Shown here piece after piece: positions 8,236 through 17,441 of a stretch of 64,000 nt of DNA. The position numbers and the translations under genes are program-made. Each line of letters opens with the position of its first letter. Position 1 is the first letter of the stretch. This stretch comes from Verrucomicrobiia bacterium (GTDB lineage: Bacteria > Verrucomicrobiota > Verrucomicrobiia > Verrucomicrobiales > DEV007): the NCBI GenBank assembly GCA_030427505.1, contig JAUICH010000016.1, positions 62,001 to 126,000 on the forward strand, in the 5' to 3' direction. The notes below the pieces were generated by a model, which was not told where the DNA came from, did not search any database, and worked only from the letters and a program-made list of their open reading frames with translations.

Positions 8236-8424
8236 ATGAAACAGTTTTTCGCGCAACGCCCCTGGATCTTCTTCATCCTCGCCTTTGTGGTGCTGATCGC
8301 CGCGTGGACGGTGTTCATCATCATCGCGGTGAAGAACCAGCCGGAGGCCGTCCCTCTGGCCACCCAAGCCCAGGAGCAAACCCAGAACGAAACGAAGGCG
8401 GAGAATCATGAGCACGCTCCCTGA
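8236..8424 (+). CDS. Small single-pass membrane protein of the cco cluster
   Basis: A 62-aa protein with one strong transmembrane helix (PWIFFILAFVVLIAAWTVFI) and a Gln/Glu/Asn-rich tail ending in HEHAP. It sits where fixH/ccoH is usually found, but is far shorter than FixH and lacks its soluble domain. It overlaps the next gene by 17 bp. Function unknown; involvement in cbb3 assembly is inferred from position only. Confidence 0.65.
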   Translation: MKQFFAQRPWIFFILAFVVLIAAWTVFIIIAVKNQPEAVPLATQAQEQTQNETKAENHEHAP

Positions 8425-9109
8425 AGTCAGCGGCCTGACTGGCGCCTTTGTGGCGGGCCTGGTGACGAGTTTGCACTGCGTGGGCATGTGTGGACCGCTG
8501 GCCTGCGGCTTAGGATTGCTGGGTGGCCGTCAGGGGGATGGAGCCGCTTTGCAGGCCTCGGTGGGCTATCAGGGCGCCCGGATGCTGGCTTACACCACGT
8601 TGGGCGCCATCGCGGGAGCGGTGGGCTACATTCCCTCCGTGTTGTCCGGCCATTCGCTGGTGTCGTATCTGCCTTGGTTCATGGTCGTGGTTTTGGTGGT
8701 GATCGGCTTCGGTTGGGAAAAGCGGATTCCGCGTATTCCGGCGTTTTCCGGCATTCTGACGCGTTGGCGGCTCCGCTTTCACCAGGCGCCGCCCTGGAAG
8801 AAAGGCGTGGCTCTGGGCGTGGCCACGCCGCTGCTTCCCTGCGGTCCCCTGTACGCCATGGTGGGTATCGGGTTACTCAGCGGCTCCGCCGTGCGGGGCG
8901 CGGAACTCATGCTGGCCTTCGGCCTCGGCACGCTGCCGCTTTTGTGGGTGGCGCAGACTCAGACGAGCTGGTGGGGCCGCCGCCTGAACCCCACGCACCT
9001 GAGCATTCTCCAGCGCGGGGTGGCGCTTCTGACCGCCGCGGTCATTGCCTGGCGTCTCCGCGATACGCTGCCTTTTGTTGAAACCGGCGGCGGTTGCTGC
9101 ACGATGTAG
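8408..9109 (+). CDS. TauE/SafE-DsbD_2 family membrane protein
   Basis: A 233-aa polytopic membrane protein (about six helices). The first helix holds the family motif TSLHCVGMCGPLACG and there is a matching TPLLPCGPLYAMVG in the second half, the two-fold Cys-containing pattern of the DsbD_2 group (often labelled sulfite exporter TauE/SafE or cytochrome biogenesis protein). Members regularly lie beside cbb3 or copper ATPase genes and are thought to take part in copper or thiol handling during oxidase maturation. It overlaps the preceding small gene and is followed 29 bp later by ccoI. Confidence 0.85.
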   Translation: MSTLPEVSGLTGAFVAGLVTSLHCVGMCGPLACGLGLLGGRQGDGAALQASVGYQGARMLAYTTLGAIAGAVGYIPSVLSGHSLVSYLPWFMVVVLVVIGFGWEKRIPRIPAFSGILTRWRLRFHQAPPWKKGVALGVATPLLPCGPLYAMVGIGLLSGSAVRGAELMLAFGLGTLPLLWVAQTQTSWWGRRLNPTHLSILQRGVALLTAAVIAWRLRDTLPFVETGGGCCTM

Positions 9110-9138
9110 GCAGTTTCCAATTTCCGGATGGACCGGTC

Positions 9139-11553
9139 ATGAGCGTTGTTCTGGAAAAGACCGAGTGCCGCCACTGCGGCACGGTGTTTACCCCTTCGAA
9201 AGATCACCGGGAATTTTGCTGCACGGGGTGTCAGTTTGTTTACCGGATGATCCAAGGCGGGGGGCTGGATCATTTCTACGATCTCAAGGGCGCCAAAGAG
9301 CTGGTGCCGGTCAAGTCCCTGGTCTTCGAGAAACGGGACTACGGCTGGTTGAAAGACGCCGTGGCGGAGGCGGAAGCCAAGGTTCGGGAAAGCGGTCAGG
9401 CGGCCACTTTGGAAGTGGATGTGCAGGGGCTGTCCTGCGTGGCCTGCGTCTGGCTGATCGAGCGGGTTTTCCGGAAGCAGCCGGGCGCGTTGCGCTGCCT
9501 GACAGACGTACAAGCCGGCCGGATGGCCTTGACGTGGTCGCCGGGTGAATTTGATGCCACGGCGTTCGCCGGCGAACTCCAGCAATTTGGGTATGCCCTG
9601 GGGCCGGCCTCGGCGGACCGGCGGGAGCGCGGCGGGCACCGGGGCCTGACCACCCGGCTGGGCCTCTGCGGCGCTTTTGCCCTGAACGCAATGGCTTTTA
9701 CCTTGCCGAGATACCTCGGCATGGGGCCGGATTTTTTCCTGGCGAGTTTGTTCGACCTGGTGGTGGTGGCGTCCGCCACGCTGGCCCTGCTGGTGGGGGG
9801 CGGCTACTTCATCCAACGGGCCTGGCGGAGCCTGCGGCTGGGAGCCATCCACATGGACACACCCATTTCCCTGGGGCTACTGGCGGCCTATGGCGGATCG
9901 CTGGTGGGTTGGGCCTTGAAGGTGGAGAACCTCATGTTTTTCGACTTCGTGGGAATCTTTGTTTTTCTCATGTTGCTGGGCCGTTGGTTGCAGGAGGGAG
10001 CGCTGGAGCAAAACCGCCACCGGGTGCTGGAGTACCGCGGGAACCTGAAAGCCGTGACCCTGCTCGAAGGCGCGGAAGCCATTCCCCGGGAGGCGCCCGC
10101 GGAGGAGCTGAATACCGGCCAGACCTACCGCCTCGATCCTGGAGACACCGCGCCGGTGGCCTCCGCGCTGGAAGGCGGGCCTGGGGAGTTCAGTCTGGAA
10201 TGGATCAATGGCGAGCCCGAAGCGCGGCTCCTGGAAGCGGGAGGGCGCGTTCCGGCGGGAGCGGTGAACGTGGGGCGGGCGCCGGTGACCTTGCAGGCCC
10301 GGGAACGCTTTGAAAATTCTCTGCTCAGCCGTTTGATGAAGGGCGGGGAACTCACGGCCACGCGCCGGGCCCCGGTGGAGAGGGGCTTGCAGGTGTATCT
10401 TTTCCTGGTGCTGTTGGCGGCCCTGGCCGGGGGCCTGTGGTGGTGGCTGGTCCGGGTGGATGGCGGCGCCGTTCAGGGCTTGCAGGTCGCCATCGCGGTG
10501 CTGGTGGTGTCCTGCCCCTGCGCTCTGGGAGTGGCCTTGCCGCTGGTGGATGAAATTTCCCAGGGCCGCATGCGGAGCCGGGGGCTGTTCGTCCGGTCGA
10601 GTGATTTGTGGCGGCGGCTAAAGGCTATCCGGCGGGTCGTCTTCGACAAGACCGGCACCCTGACGATGGAAGCGCCGCGGCTGACCAATCCGGAAGCCCT
10701 GAAGAAACTGGATGGCGAGGCCCGTGGCAGATTGGCCCTGCTGGTGCGGGACAGCCTCCACCCCGTGGGCCGGGCCTTGAGGGAAGCCCTGGCCGCGGGT
10801 GAGGGGTGGACGGAACCGAGTGGTGACTTGGTGGCTCCTCTGGAGGACACCCCGGGGCAGGGCGTGGTCTTTCGGGATGGAGAGGGGCGGTGCTGGTCCC
10901 TGGGCCGTCCGGGTTGGAAGGACATGGCGATGGACGCTCCGACTACTGGTTTCACCCAGGCGGACGCCGTGTTTGCGGTGGATGGCAAACCGCTGGCAAC
11001 GTTCCGCTTTGAAGAATCGCTGCGTGAAGATGCGGAGGTCGAAATACAGGCGCTTCACCGGTCGGGTCTGAAGCTGGCCATCCTGAGCGGAGACCAGGAG
11101 TCCCGCGTGGGCGCGCTGGCGAAACGTCTCCAAATACACGATTGGCATGCCGGGCTGTCGCCCGAGGAAAAGGCGGACTGGATCCGGGCACACGAACCGG
11201 AGCGAACGCTCTACATCGGGGATGGCGGTAACGACAGCCTGGCCTTTGATGAGGCGGGGTGCCGGGGAACGCCCGCCGTGGGGGCGGGACTGCTGGAGGG
11301 GAAGGCGGACTTTTACTACCTGGGCCGGGGCCTGCATGCCGTGAGCCGGATTTTCCAGGTGGCCAAGGAGCGGCGGAGCATTTCCGCCGCCGTGGTCTCC
11401 TTTGCGGTGACCTACAATGTCGTGGCCGTCACGCTTTCCCTGGGTGGACACATGAGCCCCCTGCTGGCGGCGATCCTGATGCCGCTTAGCTCTCTGGCTA
11501 CGCTGTTTATCGCCTCCCGGCATTTGGAGCGCCGCCGCCGCATGGCGAAGTGA
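9139..11553 (+). CDS. ccoI: CcoI (FixI)-type copper-translocating P-type ATPase
   Basis: An 804-aa P1B ATPase. The N-terminus has the CcoI-type Cys-rich domain (CRHC at 10-13, CCTGC at 27-31), then an HMA metal-binding domain with CVAC (100-103). Later come the transmembrane CPC (459-461), the phosphorylation motif DKTGT (Asp503) and the hinge GDGGND (694-699). It loads copper for cbb3 assembly across the inner membrane. The actuator loop reads W-I-N-G-E-P (355-360) where P-type ATPases have TGE, so the usual Thr is Asn. The ATG at 9139 is preferred over an upstream in-frame TTG at 9094 that overlaps the previous gene. Last gene of the cco operon. Confidence 0.95.
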   Translation: MSVVLEKTECRHCGTVFTPSKDHREFCCTGCQFVYRMIQGGGLDHFYDLKGAKELVPVKSLVFEKRDYGWLKDAVAEAEAKVRESGQAATLEVDVQGLSCVACVWLIERVFRKQPGALRCLTDVQAGRMALTWSPGEFDATAFAGELQQFGYALGPASADRRERGGHRGLTTRLGLCGAFALNAMAFTLPRYLGMGPDFFLASLFDLVVVASATLALLVGGGYFIQRAWRSLRLGAIHMDTPISLGLLAAYGGSLVGWALKVENLMFFDFVGIFVFLMLLGRWLQEGALEQNRHRVLEYRGNLKAVTLLEGAEAIPREAPAEELNTGQTYRLDPGDTAPVASALEGGPGEFSLEWINGEPEARLLEAGGRVPAGAVNVGRAPVTLQARERFENSLLSRLMKGGELTATRRAPVERGLQVYLFLVLLAALAGGLWWWLVRVDGGAVQGLQVAIAVLVVSCPCALGVALPLVDEISQGRMRSRGLFVRSSDLWRRLKAIRRVVFDKTGTLTMEAPRLTNPEALKKLDGEARGRLALLVRDSLHPVGRALREALAAGEGWTEPSGDLVAPLEDTPGQGVVFRDGEGRCWSLGRPGWKDMAMDAPTTGFTQADAVFAVDGKPLATFRFEESLREDAEVEIQALHRSGLKLAILSGDQESRVGALAKRLQIHDWHAGLSPEEKADWIRAHEPERTLYIGDGGNDSLAFDEAGCRGTPAVGAGLLEGKADFYYLGRGLHAVSRIFQVAKERRSISAAVVSFAVTYNVVAVTLSLGGHMSPLLAAILMPLSSLATLFIASRHLERRRRMAK

Positions 11554-11675
11554 GGGCTCTTTTTTGGGTCGCCGGAACGGGAAAGTCGAAAATGCCTCAG
11601 ACCAGGGAGTAGAAATTTCCGGGACCTTGAAACATAGTGTGGTCTGTCTATCGAACGATCCTTTTTCCCCCTCCC

Positions 11676-12671
11676 ATGCCGGTCGAATATAGAGACTACT
11701 ACGAGATCCTGGGTGTTTCCCGGGACGCGAGCGAAGACGAAATCCGTAAAGCCTACCGCCGCCTGGCCCGGAAATACCATCCTGATGTGGCCGAGGACAA
11801 GGTGGAAGGCGAGCGCAAGTTCAAGGAACTGAACGAAGCCTACGAAGTCCTCAGCGATCCGGAGAAGCGCAAGAAATACGACCGTCTGGGCGCGAACTGG
11901 GCGCAGGGCGCGGACTTTACGCCGCCACCGGGCGGATTCCCCTTTGGCGGAGGGCAGGGCGGCTATACCTGGAGCACCGGCGGCGGTGGGGGCGAAGGCT
12001 TCGACTACCACTTTGAAGGAACGGGGTTTTCCGACTTCTTCGAACAGCTTTTCGGTCAGGGCGGGAGAGGGCGTTCCCGTGGTTTTTCCTCCGCCGGTGG
12101 CGCCGGAGCCGGGTTTGCGCGGCGGGGAAGCGATGTGGAGACGGACATCATGGTGACTCTGGACGAAGTGTACCGGGGCTCCACCCGTACCCTGCGCCTG
12201 CAGAAACCGGGGCACGGGGGCGAGCCCGCCCGCCTGCAGACCGGCACCGTCCGTGTTCCCGTGGGGGTGCAGGACGGTCAGATGCTGCGCCTGAAAGGCT
12301 TGGGCGAGCCGGGCACCGGCGGCGCGGATCCGGGCGACCTGTATCTGCGCGTGCGCCTGGAGCGGCACCCGGATTTCCGGGTCCGGGGCCACGATCTTTA
12401 CTACGACCTGGAACTTGCGCCCTGGGAAGCCGTGCTGGGCACCGAAGTCCACGTCCGGCCCCCCAAAGGACAGGTGAAACTGAAGGTGCGCCCCGGTTCC
12501 GCGCAGGGAAGCGAGCTGCGCCTGGGTGGCCTGGGACTTCCCAAAGGAGACGGCACCTTCGGCGACCTGTATGCCGTGATCCGCATTGTCGTTCCGGAGA
12601 CGGTGACTTCCGAGGAGCAAGCGCTTTGGGAAAAACTGCGGGACACGTCTTCCTTCCGGCCCCGCTCCTGA
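11676..12671 (+). CDS. cbpA: CbpA-like J-domain co-chaperone
   Basis: A 331-aa protein. Residues 1-70 form a J-domain ([19 protein letters not shown]) with the HPD motif at 35-37 that stimulates DnaK ATPase. A Gly/Phe-rich linker follows (about 85-150), then the two beta-sandwich client-binding domains and the dimerisation end. The zinc-finger domain of true DnaJ is absent, which is the CbpA (type II) layout. The ATG at 11676 is preferred to an upstream in-frame start because it immediately precedes the J-domain. It is followed after 29 bp by the modulator gene. Confidence 0.92.
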   Translation: MPVEYRDYYEILGVSRDASEDEIRKAYRRLARKYHPDVAEDKVEGERKFKELNEAYEVLSDPEKRKKYDRLGANWAQGADFTPPPGGFPFGGGQGGYTWSTGGGGGEGFDYHFEGTGFSDFFEQLFGQGGRGRSRGFSSAGGAGAGFARRGSDVETDIMVTLDEVYRGSTRTLRLQKPGHGGEPARLQTGTVRVPVGVQDGQMLRLKGLGEPGTGGADPGDLYLRVRLERHPDFRVRGHDLYYDLELAPWEAVLGTEVHVRPPKGQVKLKVRPGSAQGSELRLGGLGLPKGDGTFGDLYAVIRIVVPETVTSEEQALWEKLRDTSSFRPRS

Positions 12672-12700
12672 ACCCATTGAACCCCCAGCCTGGATTGGCC

Positions 12701-13033
12701 ATGGAAGAAAAACACTTCGAGATGACAGTCCTTCGCGTCAGCGGCGGAACGGTTTCCGGGATGGCGGACATCGAAGAAACCGCCGAAGACACCGGCCTTC
12801 ACCCGGACTTGATCCGGGACTTCTGCCACGCCGGCTACATCCAGCCCCATGTGGTGGAGGAGACCGGCACTTTCTATTTCGACGAACGTTCGCTCTATCT
12901 CCTGCGCCGGATACGGGAACTGCGCGACGCCAAGGGGGTTAACATGAAAGGTATCCGCATCATCCTCGGGCTGATCCGGCAACTGGATGAGGCAGAGGTG
13001 GAACTGCGCTACTTGCGCGACCGGCTACTCTGA
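12701..13033 (+). CDS. cbpM: CbpM-like chaperone modulator (MerR-like fold)
   Basis: A 110-aa protein with a winged-helix MerR-like N-terminal part (ETAEDTGLHPDLIRDFCHAGYI) and a helical end (RRIRELRDAKGVNMKGIRIIL, then a leucine-rich helix). CbpM family proteins bind the J-domain of CbpA and block its DnaK-stimulating activity. Position directly downstream of cbpA on the same strand supports the name. No DNA target is implied. Confidence 0.85.
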   Translation: MEEKHFEMTVLRVSGGTVSGMADIEETAEDTGLHPDLIRDFCHAGYIQPHVVEETGTFYFDERSLYLLRRIRELRDAKGVNMKGIRIILGLIRQLDEAEVELRYLRDRLL

Positions 13034-13117
13034 GGAACGCATCTTGGAGCCGCAAATGCGGAAAGGTTAGCAATAAATACGGTGCGGAATATCCAGGCGC
13101 GGGCATCTTTACCTTTG

Positions 13118-13780
13118 ATGCCCCAGACTAGGACAGTCCGTATCTTGATCGTGGATGATCATCCCATCGTTCGCTATGGGCTGAAACAGCTGATCTCTTC
13201 GGAGCCGGATCTGGAAGTCTTTTGTGAAGCCGGCAGCGCTGCTGAAGGAGTCCGGGCGATTGAGGATGCCGAACCGGACCTGCTGATTGCCGATATCAAT
13301 TTACCGGACAAGAATGGCCTGGAAATGGTGAAGGATCTGAAACCCAGGTTCCCGAACCTCAAAGTCTTGATCGTTTCGATGTACGACGAAGGACTCTATG
13401 CGGAGCGGGCGCTGCGGGCGGGCGCGCGCGGTTACATCATGAAAGAAGCGGCGGCGGTGAAATTGATTGAAGGGATCCGCGCGGTCCTGGGCGGGCGCAT
13501 TTTCCTGAGTGCGGAGATCTCTTCGCGGATCGTCGAAGCCTTTGCCAATCAGGCGGGAGACAACCGGTCCCAGATGGAGCGATTGTCCGACCGGGAGTTG
13601 GAAGTCTTCAGGCTCATCGGGGAGGGAAAAGGCAGTCGCGCCGTAGCGGAACTTCTGAATGTCAGCGTGCGTACCGTGGATGCTCACCGGGCTCACATCA
13701 AAGAGAAGCTTGGCTTGGCGGATGGGAACGAACTGGTGCGCAATGCCGTCCGGTGGGTGGAGACTGGAGCCCTCGACTGA
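13118..13780 (+). CDS. NarL/FixJ-type response regulator with LuxR DNA-binding domain
   Basis: A 220-aa regulator. Receiver domain at residues 6-120 with the acidic pair in ILIVDDHPIVRYGLK, phospho-acceptor Asp59 (LLIADINLP) and conserved Lys in GARGYIMKEAA. A LuxR HTH occupies about 150-215 (LSDRELEVFRLIGEGKGSRA). The ATG at 13118 starts right before the receiver; a GTG at 13082 would add an unconserved extension. No sensor kinase lies nearby, so it is an orphan here and its signal is unknown. Confidence 0.9.
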   Translation: MPQTRTVRILIVDDHPIVRYGLKQLISSEPDLEVFCEAGSAAEGVRAIEDAEPDLLIADINLPDKNGLEMVKDLKPRFPNLKVLIVSMYDEGLYAERALRAGARGYIMKEAAAVKLIEGIRAVLGGRIFLSAEISSRIVEAFANQAGDNRSQMERLSDRELEVFRLIGEGKGSRAVAELLNVSVRTVDAHRAHIKEKLGLADGNELVRNAVRWVETGALD

Positions 13781-13810
13781 GACCCCTCCCGCTTACTCTC
13801 CGCGGCTCGA

Positions 13811-13832
13811 CGCCCTGGTGAATGCCAGGGCG
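13811..13832 (+). terminator. GC-rich hairpin after the response regulator
   Basis: CGCCCTGG (13811-13818) and CCAGGGCG (13825-13832) form a perfect 8-bp stem with a 6-nt loop, 30 bp after the stop codon. There is no following T-run, so termination is plausible but not certain. Confidence 0.4.
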
Positions 13833-13930
13833 GTAGCGGGGTGTACGCAAATTCCGTACGGTGGTTCTTCAGGCCTACGCTAGGCCACGTCTGGCAACGC
13901 TGCCAATTTACCCGTTCAGGGAGCCCTTTT

Positions 13931-14923
13931 ATGTTGGAAGTGCTTTCACAACCCACTTCGAACATGACGAATTCAAACTGCTCACAGAACTGCCCGGATG
14001 CCTTTGATGCTGCTGTGCAAACGTCTCCCATTGTCGAAAAACTGCGCCAGTCTTCGCTTTTCTCCGCCTACCGCGATGCTTTTCAGGCGGCGACCGGCCT
14101 GAGTCTGGAGCTGTGCTATCCGCCCGAAACCATGCGGCATCCGTGCCGGAGCGGCGCCAAGCCCAACGCCTTTTGCCGGGCGATGCGCGAAGATGGAGCG
14201 CTCCGCGAGGTTTGCCGCCGGACCAAGTGGGACCCGGCCAAGAACGAGAGCGCGGCCTGTCCGCGCAGCGCGGAGTGCTTCGCGGGACTGCGCATCTCCA
14301 CCGTTCCGGTCACGGTGGGAAATGACGTGGTGGCTCACCTGCGCACCGCCCCGGTGCCCACCCGGGAGCCTTCGGAGGCTGAGTGGGCGGCTATCCGCTC
14401 CTCGCTTTCCCTGAAAAGTTCCGATTCGGAAAAGGAGGAACAGCTCAAGAAGCCCTTCTGGGAGTTGAGCGTGGTGGACGAAGCCCGCTATCGGGGCGCC
14501 ATTGGCCTCCTGACGGCCTTTGCGGCGCAATTGGGAGAGTTGGCTAATCGCTTGACGCTGAGCCAGGAGCAGGCCGAGCCCACCGTGGTGGCGGAAGCGC
14601 GGCGCTTCATCCTCGAAAACCTGGAGGAAAAGCTCACTCTGGACATGGTGGCGGACCACGTGAATGTCAGCCCCTTTTATTTCTGCAAGATCTTCAAACG
14701 CACCACGGGCCTTTCCTTCACGGAATTCGTGAACCGGAGCCGCGTGGAATGGGCCAAGAAGCGGCTAAAGAATCCGAACGTGCGCATCACTGAAGTGGCC
14801 TACGACGTGGGCTACCATTCGCTGTCTCAGTTCAACCGCTGCTTCCTGAAATATGCCGGAGAGTCTCCGACGCGGTTCCGCGAGCGGCTTTTCCAGCGGC
14901 GCCAGACGGCTTTGGCGGCGTAG
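13931..14923 (+). CDS. AraC-family transcriptional regulator with PocR-like sensor domain
   Basis: A 330-aa protein. The N-terminal half (about 35-185) is a Cys-rich PocR-like ligand domain: LCYPPE, HPCRSGAKPNAFCRAM, VCRRTKW, ACPRSAECFAGL. The C-terminal part (about 225-325) holds two AraC HTH motifs (LDMVADHVNVSPFYFCKIFK and the ITEVAYDVGYHSLSQFNRCF region). Such proteins sense small molecules, often hydrocarbon or glycerol-type ligands or possibly metals, and regulate sugar or secretion genes; the ligand is unknown here. AGGGAG seven bases before the ATG supports this start. It is not obviously linked with its neighbours. Confidence 0.9.
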   Translation: MLEVLSQPTSNMTNSNCSQNCPDAFDAAVQTSPIVEKLRQSSLFSAYRDAFQAATGLSLELCYPPETMRHPCRSGAKPNAFCRAMREDGALREVCRRTKWDPAKNESAACPRSAECFAGLRISTVPVTVGNDVVAHLRTAPVPTREPSEAEWAAIRSSLSLKSSDSEKEEQLKKPFWELSVVDEARYRGAIGLLTAFAAQLGELANRLTLSQEQAEPTVVAEARRFILENLEEKLTLDMVADHVNVSPFYFCKIFKRTTGLSFTEFVNRSRVEWAKKRLKNPNVRITEVAYDVGYHSLSQFNRCFLKYAGESPTRFRERLFQRRQTALAA

Positions 14924-14943
14924 CGCGTTCTCTGGCATGGACT

Positions 14944-14964
14944 GGCCGCCGCGATTCGGCGGCC
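14944..14964 (+). terminator. Hairpin after the AraC regulator
   Basis: GGCCGCCG (14944-14951) and CGGCGGCC (14957-14964) form an 8-bp stem with a 5-nt loop, 20 bp after the stop codon at 14923. No T-tract follows. Confidence 0.4.
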
Positions 14965-15057
14965 GGGCAAGAGAAAGCGCTTTCCGGAGACCGGTTCGTG
15001 GGGCCGGGCCGTAAAATTTACATGGCGCCGCCATGTTTGGAGGTGCATGTTGCCTCC

Positions 15058-15873
15058 ATGACCCCACCAAGAATGAGACGCGCGGGTATCACCGTTTTGA
15101 CCCTACTTTCCTTAGGTTCCACCCTGAGCCGCGCGGACGATCCGCCCCAGAAGATCGATCTCAACATGGCCCCGGCGCAGCTGGTGGATGACGTCATCAT
15201 TCCCATTCCGCAGGAAGTCTTTACGTCGCTGGACAAGCTGGGCCAGCAGAACTGGCGGGGCCAGATCCGGAATCAGGAAATCGTGCTGGATACCAGCCGG
15301 TCCCGTTCCGCGATTCTCTTTGGCCTGGTCATCGCGGAAGGCTTCATCGCCGTGCAGGCGGAGGACCGGGAAGAAGTGAAGCGGATCGGCCGGGAAGTGC
15401 TCAAAGTTTCCGGGGCTCTGGGCGTGAAGGACGACGTTTTCGTCCACGCCCAAACCATCATCGACGGCGCTGACACGGGGGATTGGCCGGGCGTTCGCCG
15501 CGAACTGGACCGCACCCGCCAGACCGTTATCGATACAATGGAACGGATGCATGACAGCGACTTCGCGGAAATGGTCAGCATTGGAGGTTGGCTGGGCGGC
15601 ACGCATGCCCTGGCTTCGCTGCTGTCCGCCAACTACAACGCGGAAGGTTCCGAACTGCTGCATCAGCCGGACTTGGTGGAGCGCATGGCGCGCCGGTTTG
15701 AAGCCATTCCGCCCCGCACGCGGAAAGGGCGGCTGCTCGACGAAGTGGGTGGCGGATTGCGCACGCTGCAGACGCTGATGAGCGTGGATGCCAATGGCGC
15801 GGTCAGCGCCGAGAAGGTGAGGGAGATTGAACAATTGACCAGTTCGCTTACGGACCTTGCTTATGCCCGCTGA
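15058..15873 (+). CDS. Exported protein of unknown function
   Basis: A 271-aa protein with a signal peptide (MRRAGITVLTLLSLGSTLSRA at about 6-26). The mature part is predicted helical and acidic, with no recognised catalytic motif; notable segments are DDVIIPIPQEVFTSLDKLG and MVSIGGWLGGTHALASLLSA. The start at 15058 or the Met five codons later are both possible. Its stop overlaps the start of the next gene (ATG at 15863), so the two are probably co-translated and work together, likely in the periplasm. Confidence 0.7.
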   Translation: MTPPRMRRAGITVLTLLSLGSTLSRADDPPQKIDLNMAPAQLVDDVIIPIPQEVFTSLDKLGQQNWRGQIRNQEIVLDTSRSRSAILFGLVIAEGFIAVQAEDREEVKRIGREVLKVSGALGVKDDVFVHAQTIIDGADTGDWPGVRRELDRTRQTVIDTMERMHDSDFAEMVSIGGWLGGTHALASLLSANYNAEGSELLHQPDLVERMARRFEAIPPRTRKGRLLDEVGGGLRTLQTLMSVDANGAVSAEKVREIEQLTSSLTDLAYAR

Positions 15874-16348
15874 ACTCCCCCCAAGAACTCGTCCTTTCAA
15901 GAAATTTCCGGCTTGGCCCTGGATGGCCGGGGCGGTGGCGGTGTTGCTTTCTGGCGCGCTGACCGTCTTTGCTCTGGTGCATGATGGCCGGTCGTTCGCG
16001 ATCGAGGCCGCCGTGCCTCAGCTGGAGCTGAAGGAAAACCCCTACGTGCTCCGGGAAGACTGGTGGAACGGCGATCTCGCGGCCGGCGAAACCAAACTTA
16101 TCAAGCACCTGCTGTTCAAACGGAACGAGTATTGGTTCTGGGTGGGCTGCTCCCAGGAAACCGCGGAAATAAACGTCCACATCTACGACAGCGAAGGCGT
16201 TCTGGTGGAAAAGGAAAGCTGGCAGAAAGGAAACGTCGCGGCCGCCCGGGTCTTGCCCGATAAGACGGACAGCTACTACATCCGCGTGGAGGTCACTTCC
16301 TGCCCCGATCCCGAGGCGGAATGGGCCGTGGTCTATGCTTTCCGCTAA
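15863..16348 (+). CDS. Membrane-anchored periplasmic protein of unknown function
   Basis: A 161-aa protein with a short cytoplasmic Pro-rich N-terminus, one transmembrane segment at about 20-42 (WPWMAGAVAVLLSGALTVFA) and a periplasmic beta-rich domain (WFWVGCSQETAEINVHIYDS, DSYYIRVEVTSCPDPEAEWA). Two Cys in the periplasmic part could form a disulfide. It overlaps the preceding exported protein by 11 bp. No family recognised. Confidence 0.68.
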   Translation: MPAELPPRTRPFKKFPAWPWMAGAVAVLLSGALTVFALVHDGRSFAIEAAVPQLELKENPYVLREDWWNGDLAAGETKLIKHLLFKRNEYWFWVGCSQETAEINVHIYDSEGVLVEKESWQKGNVAAARVLPDKTDSYYIRVEVTSCPDPEAEWAVVYAFR

Positions 16349-16432
16349 GAAAAGCGTTTCCCGTCCGAAAAACGGCGTCTTTCTCTCCAGCCGGCTTTGA
16401 CAGGTTCCGGCGCGTGCCCAACCTTCTGACCC

Positions 16433-17431
16433 GTGAAGGTGGCCGTTTTCAGTACCAAGCCGTATGACCGTGTGGCCTTGACTGGCGCCAATGAGGCTTT
16501 CCAGCATGAATTGACCTTCTTCGAGCCCGCGCTGGAAGAACGGACCGCCATTCTGGCGCAGGGCGCGGATGCCGTGTGCATCTTTGTGAACGACGTGGCG
16601 GATGCCGCCGTGCTGCGGCAACTGGCTGACCTGGGAATCCGCGCCGTGGCGCTACGGTGTGCAGGCTTCAACAATGTGGATCTGGCCGCCGCGGAAGAAG
16701 CCGGAATCCCGGTGGCGAGAGTGCCGGCCTATTCGCCCCACGCCGTGGCGGAACATGCCGTGGCCCTGCTGCTCGCGCTGAACCGGCACATTCACAAAGC
16801 CTACAACCGGGTCCGGGAGGGGAATTTCGGCCTCAATGGTCTGCTGGGTTACGACCTGCATGGAAAGACCGTGGGCGTGGTGGGCACCGGGCATATCGGG
16901 CAGGTATTCAGTCGCATCATGGTGGGTTTCGGCTGCCGGGTCATCGCCTTCGATGTCCGGGAAAACGAAACCTGCCTGTCCGACGGCGTGACGTATGTGC
17001 CGCTGGAGACTCTGTTCGCGGAGTCCGACATCATTTCCCTACACTGCCCGCTGAATCCTCACACCCATCACCTGATCAACCTGGAAACCATCAGCCAGAT
17101 GAAGCGGGGAGTCACGGTGATCAATACGAGCCGCGGAGCGCTGATCGATACAGTCGCCGCCATTCAAGGTCTGAAGTCCCAGAAGATCGGAGCGATGGCC
17201 CTGGATGTGTATGAGGAAGAAGCGGAACTGTTTTTTGAGGATTTGTCCGACCGGATCATCGACGACGACTACTTCAGCCGGTTGCAGACCTTTCCCAATG
17301 TGTTGATCACTGGGCACCAGGCCTTCTTCACCCGGGAGGCCATGGGGAACATCGCCGCCACGACCTTGCGGAACCTCTCCGAAATGGAAGCGTCCGGCAC
17401 CTGCGAGAACGAAGTTCGCGCGATGGGGTGA
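16433..17431 (+). CDS. ldhA: D-lactate dehydrogenase (2-hydroxyacid dehydrogenase family)
   Basis: A 332-aa NAD-dependent dehydrogenase starting at a GTG. It shows [12 protein letters not shown] near residue 80, the Rossmann motif [16 protein letters not shown], the catalytic Arg region [10 protein letters not shown], and the catalytic His in [12 protein letters not shown]. Spacing and the AGFNNVDL and [10 protein letters not shown] segments match fermentative D-LDH (LdhA), which reduces pyruvate to D-lactate in the cytoplasm. It is close to full length for the family. It is convergent with the next gene (10-bp gap), with no operon partner. Confidence 0.9.
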   Translation: MKVAVFSTKPYDRVALTGANEAFQHELTFFEPALEERTAILAQGADAVCIFVNDVADAAVLRQLADLGIRAVALRCAGFNNVDLAAAEEAGIPVARVPAYSPHAVAEHAVALLLALNRHIHKAYNRVREGNFGLNGLLGYDLHGKTVGVVGTGHIGQVFSRIMVGFGCRVIAFDVRENETCLSDGVTYVPLETLFAESDIISLHCPLNPHTHHLINLETISQMKRGVTVINTSRGALIDTVAAIQGLKSQKIGAMALDVYEEEAELFFEDLSDRIIDDDYFSRLQTFPNVLITGHQAFFTREAMGNIAATTLRNLSEMEASGTCENEVRAMG

Positions 17432-17441
17432 ATAGAGGGCG

